Source: Candidatus Omnitrophus fodinae SCGC AAA011-A17 (GTDB lineage: Bacteria > Omnitrophota > Omnitrophia > Omnitrophales > Omnitrophaceae). Taken from it: a DNA stretch of 33,896 nucleotides. Under the pieces are notes generated by a model, which saw only the letters and a program-made list of their open reading frames with translations, had not been told where the DNA came from and did no database searches. This document shows positions 1 to 9,000 of the stretch, in pieces. The translations under genes and the position numbers were made by a program. Location: the NCBI GenBank assembly GCA_000405945.1, contig ASOC01000008.1, positions 1 through 33,896 of the forward strand, in the 5' to 3' direction. Position 1 is the first letter of the stretch; every line of letters begins with the position of its first letter.

Positions 1-1
1 A

Positions 2-3000
2 GGGCTTGAGCTGATCATGGCGGCTTCGCTTGGTGACATGCAGGCCGTGACGATTCGAAGGACAAGGGATGGGCAGGTTGAAGAAATCCAGCTGGAAATG
101 CCCAAAGACTTGGCCGGGTTTCTGGCGGCTAATCCGGCCCGATTGAATCCGCTTTTTGAGCAGCCGTTTGCCGTGATGAATGCCGGAGGCCAGGAGTATT
201 TGTTCGGCCGTTCTTTGCCCGGAAAACTTTTGTATCTGGGCGGAGCCGGGGATGCGGGTGAGGATTTGAAAGCCGTCGTCAATGTGCTTGCCAGTCCCTA
301 TTACGCTGATCCGGCGAAAGTGCATAAGCTTCAGGATGAGCTTGAAAAAAGAATGAAGGGGGTAAGGAAAGAGGCGAAAAAGAATGAAGTCTTCGAACAA
401 TTTGAGGCGGAGAATCCCGGATTCCTTTCTTTTATACGGAATTCCTATTACCGGAAAATTGATCTTCATGGCGCAACGGTCACCGAAAGCGGCGCTATTC
501 TGATCGGCGGCATTCCGGGCTTGGCGAATAATCCGGACGTAACCCTGGAAAGAGGCGCTGTTGTTATCAACAGTTACATCAACAAAGGAACCGTTGCCCG
601 CGGCGCGGTGCTTGAGGGCGTTTCAGCGCCCGAGGTTCAAATCGGACAGGGCGCGAAATTGCGTGGCGTACAGTCTCGCGGTTTAGTGCAGGCGGGCGAG
701 GGAGCTATCCTAGAGAATGTCAAAGAGCGTGAGGAGGCAGAGCAGAAAGGAATCACGGTTGCCTCCAATCAATATCTCGTGGGCCGGTATAGCCAGGGCA
801 AATATTTGCTTCATGCCGGTGAAGCGCGGGACATTAAACTGATCGCTATTCCCGGCGGGCTGTTTCGTTTATTCCGCAACTTTTTCAGGTGGCTTTACCA
901 ACCGAGTGAGGGCGCCCGCCCCTGGTGGAATAGGAAAAGCTGGCTTCAGTTTCTGGTGAATAAATGGGTGGGGTATAACCCTGATGAAGAGGAGAGAAAC
1001 GAGCGGATTTTTCATGAAAACCTTGCTCTTGAAGGCGCCAGGCGCATGTGGCTTGAGTCTCCGCGTGAAGCCCCGGGTGAGACCGTACCGCCCGAAGCAG
1101 AACAGCGTGAGTTTGAAAAAAAACTCAGACAGTCGTATGAGGCAACCGAAGATTTCGGCCGTGAGCTTTTGGGCCGCAGTTCGAGCGGAGAACGCATTGA
1201 TTTCCTTATCAGTAAGCTGAATGAACGGAGCGCGGACGGAAATCCTGACACAGGCGGGGCTCAAATCGCGGCCAGGCTTAAAAAATGGATTGGCGGGGGC
1301 AGTATTTCCTTTGAAGGGGTGCGGCCGGTTACCGACGTTGATCCTCAATTAAAGGCGATTTTTGAATTATTCGAGATCACCCCGCCGCCGCTGGTGGTGG
1401 TTGAAGTGGATAAGAAAACCCTGGACATGATGGCGAGCAATGTTGGCCAGCCTTCTTCAACCGCTTTGAATTTGAACCTTGGGAAAGAAGTTCACGTTTT
1501 AGTTTTACAAAAGGGCTATGAACCCGAGAGAGACAGAACGCTTCTTCCCGAGCGATTGTTTGAACGCGCTTATCAAATCATCCACGAAGCCGTTCACAGC
1601 ACGCAGGTGGTTCGCCGGGCGGACGATGTGGACAACACTATTCTTACGGAGTTTGAAGCGTATTTTGTGCAAACCGCGGCCGGGGAAAGGAATTTTGACG
1701 AAGTTCTTGCCAATGCGCACTGGCGGAATAAACTCAAGAATTTTTTCATGAGGGACATCGCCAAATATTACGCAGATTTTGGGGAATACCTTAAGTTAAG
1801 GCAGGCTTTGAAACAACTGCCGCCGGAAGAAGCCGCTTTGCCTCAAGGCATTTTGATGAAGCAAGAATTAGCCGAGTTAGAAGCAAAGCTGAATCAGATT
1901 TTAAGTTTCAAAAAGCCGGCTTCAGGGAATGGCAAACCCGCTGCTGAATTAAGCGGCGTGGAAATCAAACAGCTCGCCGCTCAAATCAGGCAGGAGGACG
2001 AGTCCTTGATCGATCAGGGATTTGAAACCGTGCTTCAACTTGCGAAAAGCATGAGCGCCAGGGATGCTTTTCAGGTTATCCGCACTTCAAAAAGCCTGCG
2101 TGAGCTTGTTTCTCGCAATCCTCTTCAGCCGGCAGCCGGTCGCAAAACCCAACCAGAAGAAGTCCGGCAAGAACCAGCGCAAATCGCGCAAGCCGCGTCG
2201 GCCGCAAGGCCTTCCTTGCGGCACTCCGCGCCAAACTTGGGATTTGGCTCTTCGCTGGGCGCGAATGAGGAGCAAGCTATTGACAGCATTGCCAAGGTGA
2301 TTATTCGTCAGACTGTGGGGCTGGAAGAAGCCTCGGGTAGGCGTCCGGACATCACGGATATGGAGAAACTAAGAGACCCGAATCTCTTGACGGCGCTTAT
2401 CGTGCAGTTTGGAAAAGCTTTTGTCGAACACAAGCAGTTCAGTGTTGCGGAGAGGAATTCGTTTTTTGAGAAAATTCTTGATAGGATTCTGTCCCATGAA
2501 AAGGTCAATCAAATGCAGTATCGCGATGAATACCTTCAGGCCCTTAAGAATACCACCTCCCTCTATTACAACAGAGCGGATGAAATGGGAGAACGACCTT
2601 CGTGGTTTGAAATTCCTAAAGCGCTCCTGTGGCGGCCTTATGATGCTTCCCGGTTGAGAGATTCTCTTGAGGGCTTAAAAAGCGTTTGGAGTGCGGGGCA
2701 ATTTCAAACCCTGCCGTTGGATAAACTCAAAGTCACCTCCATCGGTCACGGTGTGCAGACGACTCACACGGAAGAAGATGATGTGCGGGAGTCCGGAGAT
2801 TTGCTCAATGCAGGGCGTATTTTGAACAAAACAATATCAGAAGAGAGACGGCTTACGGAGCAAGAGTTTCGGTCCATGCACCATGAACTTGCCGCCCATA
2901 TCACTGTGATTGATCCGATGAGGCAAACTCCACGGCCGGCCTTGCGCGGATTTTATCGAGCCTCCGCGGCTTTTAGAGGTCTTATCCAGTATCCGCCGTA

Positions 3001-6000
3001 TGAAAGTACTTTGAGTGATCGGGAAAGCGAAGCTATCTGGGCGCGCTACGGCCTTTCCCGCGAAGTTTCGCCAGAGCAGCAGGCGCGTACCGAGAGAAGG
3101 GAACAAGCCAGAGCTAAAGTGGAACAAGCGGAAAAGGTGCTGGATGAATTAAAGGCGCAGGCGGAAAAGACTGCGGAAACGTTGAAGCCCAGTCAGCAAA
3201 GCATAGAGAGCGCCGAACAGGCGCTGTCACAAGCGGAGGGCGAAATGCTCCAAGTCATCGAGGAAGACATAAGGCTTAACCGCTTGATGAAGAAATTTTT
3301 TAACTGGTTGGATAAACGGCTCGACACGATGGATGCGATTTATAAGCAAGCCGTGAATGCCGGCGCTGTGCCTCAAAAAGACGGGTATTCTCATCCCGCA
3401 GTTCTTTTAGCGGCGCAGGCTTTTAACCGGCTTATCAATATCCATCCCTTTGAAAATGGAAACACCCGGACGTCCTGGCTCGTTGCCAATTATGTTCTGC
3501 TCAGGTACGGGTATCCCGCTTTTGTTCTAACCGAAAAAAATCAGAAGTCATTTTTCAATATCGAGCGTTTCAGCCGGTTTAACCGGGAAATCTATTGGGA
3601 CACATCTTCAGACAATGTTTCAAAATGGATGTCAGTTGAGAACGCGGATGAAGAACTCGCCGCCCTTTTCGCGGATGAAATCCATGCCGCCGCACCGCAA
3701 GTTCAAGCTGCGTCTCTCGGAGAAACCGAGTCTCTTGCAGAGGAGATGCGGTTGCTTTTGCTGGAAATGATCCAGCCCGGGACTGCCCCGGAAAGGATGG
3801 CGGCGATCAAGAAATCCCTTACCGCATTGGAGCAGAGAATCGAAAAACTGAATACCGGCGACGCCAGAGCCAAAATCCGCGCTCAATTCATCGATGCGTG
3901 GCCAAATTTTAACGAAGGGATCAATGATCCGTTAGATATCAAACGGCTGGGCGTGATGAAAGCCGTTGAATTGGGAATCAAATATTTCACGGAAGAAGAC
4001 AGCCAAAAATTAATCGATATTGTTCCGGCTCTGATTGTCCGAAAGGCGGATATAAATGTATATGTGCGTGAAGATGCGCAAAGAGTTTTGGCACTGGTTG
4101 AAAATGAAATCACAAAATACCGCCCGGCCGATGCCGCAGAGATCATCTCGCGAGCCAAGGCTCTTGCACAGACTGATCTTCTGAATGCGATCGCAAAACC
4201 CGCGCCAGCAACGGATAGCGTGGAAGCGGTCACTGTTCTCACCTTTATTCTATTCGAACGGATTCCCATGATGGTATCGGATGATGCCGCAGCTTCCGAG
4301 GTTGAAAAGGCATTGAACGGGTTAATGCTCAGTTTTACCGGCCGCTTCGATGATACGAATGTTAGAGTACTTCAAGGCATTCTGGCATCCCTGACTGCCT
4401 TGGAACAGAGTATTATGGAAGTGCTGGGTTCTGAACAGGGGGATAAGACTCTTAGGGTTGCCTACGAAAACGCCTGGCAGCCTTTGATGCGGTTTCTGCA
4501 AGACAGCGAGCGGTGGCCGACACTGCTTCCCAAAGTGCTTCAAAAGACGGTTGAAATTTTCCGCCGCATGCCGTTCGAGGAAGCCCAATCAAAAAAAGAG
4601 CAATTCCTGGATGCGCTTGTGAAACTGCAGACGCACTATTTGCCCGGTGATAGGGAACAGGCAGTCCGCGCTACCGCTGAAATCCTTCTTACGAGATTCA
4701 ATTTGGAAACCCTGAGAAGCCGTTTCTCAAGATTAGTGGGCGGCCAACTCAGGTATTTCCCCGAGGCAGAGTCGTTACTGGAAGAAGTCGTGACCCCGAT
4801 TGAAGAAAGGGTGGAAAAAGGGCTGGGCAGCGAGGCGGCGGTTTATCTTGGCCCGCCTTATTTGTGGGCTTTAGAAAGTTACTTGAGCCAAGCCGCAAGA
4901 AACGTTTATCCGGGCGTGGATTTGAATGAAGAAGGGTTGAATTATATCGAAAAGAAAATCACACGCTGGGCGGGCAGCAAATTTCAAAAAGAAATGACGG
5001 CTTTATATTTGAAAACAATTTCCGAAATTTGGCTGCAATCGCTAAAAGGCGATGAAGCCAGGACGCACAGGCATTTGGTGATGCTGACCAAGCGTTTGGA
5101 TGCCCTGCTGGGCGAACAGGAATCGAGGAAGCAAATCCGTGAGGCTCTTTTTCTCCAGTACCCCAAGTTCCTTGAAAGCGCCGCCCTGCCCAAGGACGCT
5201 CCGGCAACCGCTCCTTCCCGATTGAAAGAAACGGCGGTTTATTGGACTGTTAGTTATCTGGATTTTGACGGCGCTATTTTGGGAAAAGGAGAAAACCGGT
5301 TCCTGACAACGCGGGAAGCCGCCGTTTCGCTGGACTTGCTCCAAATGCGGGAGCAGTTAGGCGAGGAAGAATTTTTTAGGCGGCTGGCAGAGCGTTTGCG
5401 GTCCATGGGTGTGTGGAGCGAAGGAGAAGCCTCACAAATCCAGAAATACGGCCGTGTTTTCGGTTATTCGAAGCTGATGGCTTTCCGAAATAACGCAGAA
5501 TCGTCGCTCGAGTCGGCAAAGATGCTTGCTTATTTGGATTCTTTTGGTGCACACATGAGTGATGAGGCCTTGAAAAGCTTTGACTTGGATAAACTGAGCG
5601 GTGACGTTTCGCGCTGGCAATCAGCCTTCGCTTGGCACGATTCGAGCTTTCAAGCGCTCAGTGCCGCGGCTGAGGCGTTTCAGGATCAGCTTCCCCGGTA
5701 TTGGGATGCCTTGATTGGATTAGCGCAAAAACTGGGTAAAGACTGGACGCAGGTGTTCCAGAGAGTTTTTCCACAGCGCGCAAGTGAAGTTCATGACCCT
5801 GCCGATTTGGATCCGGAAAAAATCGGAAGTTTCGGGTGGTTTCTTACGATTCAAAACATGAACGTGACGTTCGGAACCGCCGCCGAGCATTGGAAAGGAG
5901 TCAAAGCCTGTTTGGAAGGAAAAGTGACCGCAATATCCGAGTCGGTTCTTGTACAGGGGATTTATGCGGCCAGTTTTCATCTGGACGCTCAAGATGTGGT

Positions 6001-9000
6001 TTCGGTATTGAGGGCGCAAGTTTTGAAGCGGGCGGAGCGCGACCGGAAATGGTTCCAGGCGCATTCTCATGCCGTCGCGGCCGCGGTCTATACGATCGGA
6101 ACCTTGTCCAACGATCCCGACATTGCGGTCGAGATACGTCATACTCTCGCCAAGCTTCAAATGAATCAAACCGACCAGTATTTTATCCAGGAAGGTCTAA
6201 GGCGCCTTGATCAGAAACGGGCCATGGGGCAATCGCAATCCCGGTTTCTGGAAGGCGTGACGGAAGAGATTGTCGCGGCTTATTGGATAGGCCCTGAGGC
6301 AGTGCGGGATCTTTTGGGGGCGGAAGCCGGGGGGCAAGTTTATGCGTATCTTCAACAGCAAGTCGTGGGGCAACTCAATAAAAGCGGCGGAAAACCTTAT
6401 TTCGTTCCAGCCGTTTCGAAAGGCGGCGTGGCCATGGGTTTTTACCGTTCGGTTGGTTTTGGGGCTTTTGGAAATTATCTCGCGGCAGGTCATGAACGGA
6501 GTAACGCGGGCCAGTATAAAGGTGAAACTTACATAGGTGTCACAAAAGAAAAGGCATTTGGTTACGGAGGCGGGGACAGCTTTCTTGTCTGGATGCCAGC
6601 TGCCGGTTACAATCGGCGGGCACAGCTCGAAAAGGTGAAGCTGGGACACCGGGGTCCCGTGGGAATCGAAACGATGGAAACAACGGAAATCAAGGAACTG
6701 GTGCTGGAAGATGATATCGCGCGGGATGAAATGCGGGTCTTTTTTATTTCTTCAGCCAAATTAGCGAAACCGGAAGTCCGGCAAGAGATTCAAGCGCAAC
6801 AAAATCTAGCTCTTATCGTTCAAGAAGCCGGCCGATTCAAATATTTTTCTGCCGGATTAGAAGGCGCGGCCCGCGTATTAAGCCCTGATGAAATGCGGCA
6901 AATTCTGGAGGATCATAAGAAAATTTCATCGCCCCGGCTTGTTGTCGCGCTTGATCTTAACGAAGCTAACTTTGAAAACAAGCTTGAATATTATTTGAAC
7001 ATCCCGGAAACGCCTACGCAAAAACACACGCCCGAACAGGCGATTTTTCAGGACGTATTCCGGAGCAATGAACCCGCCGAAATGATCCGGGTCTCGGTGC
7101 AGGGGTATCTCAATATGTATTTGGCTAACCACCCGGAAATTTTCAGGGCCCATGCCGGCAAAAAAGCGAGTGCCCTTGAACAAAAAGTTGATAAAGATTC
7201 TTTCCGGACAGGCAAGGAGGTGACCAAAGGCTCCCAGGAAGCGGCTGAATTTACAGTCAACGGGGAAAAATATTACGCCAAGTTTTATGCAGAGGAAGAC
7301 AGGATGCGGATGGAGCTTCTGGCCTGGATGATTATGAAGGAAGCCGGAGTGCCCGTGGCGGATGAAATGCATGTCATGCAACTGAACGGACGCTGGGCTG
7401 TTGTGTCCAAATGGCAGAAGGATTCGGCGCCCGCCAAGCAGCCGTACTCGGATGAAAAATTGCTGGCTCTGGAGTATGTGGTCTCGGCTTTGATTCAGGA
7501 CAGGGACAGGGGCATGTTGCAGAACTATATCGAAGCGGCCGGACAGGTGCTGCCCATTGATTTTGGCGGGGCCGGGCCTTACAGGGCAAGGGGAGGAATC
7601 AAAGGCCAGCGCGCCGCTTATGACAAAGACGACCGTGAACTGTTACAGCTTCCTTTCGGGTACAACAATTTTCTGGATATGCTTTCTTCCACGGGGACTT
7701 TGAGATCAAAACCCTTTTACGCCGCGTTGAAGGGGCGGGAAGACCTGATTCAGGAAGCCTTGCTCACGCTTGCCCGCCGCATTGACCGGGAAGGCATGAT
7801 CCGGTTAATAGAAGCAGCCGGCTTGAATGTGGAGATGAGAAGGAGCGTCCAAACCGTTTTGCTCGAGTCTTTGAATGAGATCAGGCGGCGTGCCGTGGAC
7901 CGGATGGAATCCACGGCCGGTTTCAAGGATATTCCAAAGGAACCGGCTTTTGTCAAACAAGTGATGACAAACCGTAACACGGTCGATCCCGCGCTCGTCT
8001 GGCAGCAGGTGAGCGAGTGTCTCCCTGACGGTTTAAAACGTATCCTGCGGATTGACGCAGGGAGATCTTCGCGAAGCGGCGCTCCGGCGAATCTTGAAAT
8101 TCACACCGGCGAGGTTTTTGCCGGCCTGAATCTCGATCGGGCGGAAAGGAATGTGGATTGGGAAGGTTACTCGGTGAGAGGGGTTTTGAGAGCTGCCGCA
8201 ACCTTCCATGATATGGGCAAATTTTTAGTCAACGGGAAGCAGGGAGAAATTACTGAAATCATGCAGCTTGTTGATGCGGAAACAAAAGATACGCGAAGAT
8301 CTGCCGACTGGTCTGCATTCACGAGGCTTTCCGATGAAATTATCCGAGGCAATCAAAACCGTCAGATCCATGAAGAAGTATCCAAGATTCTTTTGGTCTT
8401 GTACATGCCGATTCTGGGTTTTACGGCGGAGGAAATTTCGCTGGCTCTGGAAATTTTGGAAAAAGACAAAATCGGCGAAACATCCCAAGGGTACGGGCGC
8501 ATGGCGGAATGGCCGGTCACGGCCGCGGCGGGAATCCCCCATTTGGATGAAGCGATGAGGCTCCCGAATTCGGCCGTGCAGGCAATGCCCGGGAAAGGGT
8601 ATCGAACGTTGCAATATGATCTGGTTCAGCTTGCCGAAGAGCTTTTTGTCGCAGACACGCAGATATCGGAGGGATTAGGAAGAAGGCTGCTGGCCCGGGA
8701 CGCGGATGGCTGGAGAATCAGGGAAGGCGATCCCCTGAAAACCTGGAACCATCTCCGGCAGTTTATTGGCAAGGAGGCTGAAAGGGAAAGAGCGCTGATA
8801 GATTATTTGAGACAGGCTGAAGACTCCGCCGGAGAAATCAAACCGGAATATCTCAAGCGGAAAGTGAGCGCGGTGGCCATTGATTTTGACGACACGATTT
8901 CGGTCAGGGGAGAAAACGTGGATCCCGAGGTGCGGGAGCATCTCGCGCAAATGCTGGAAGCCGGAATCAAGGTGTTCATTATTTCCGGCACAACAGTCGA

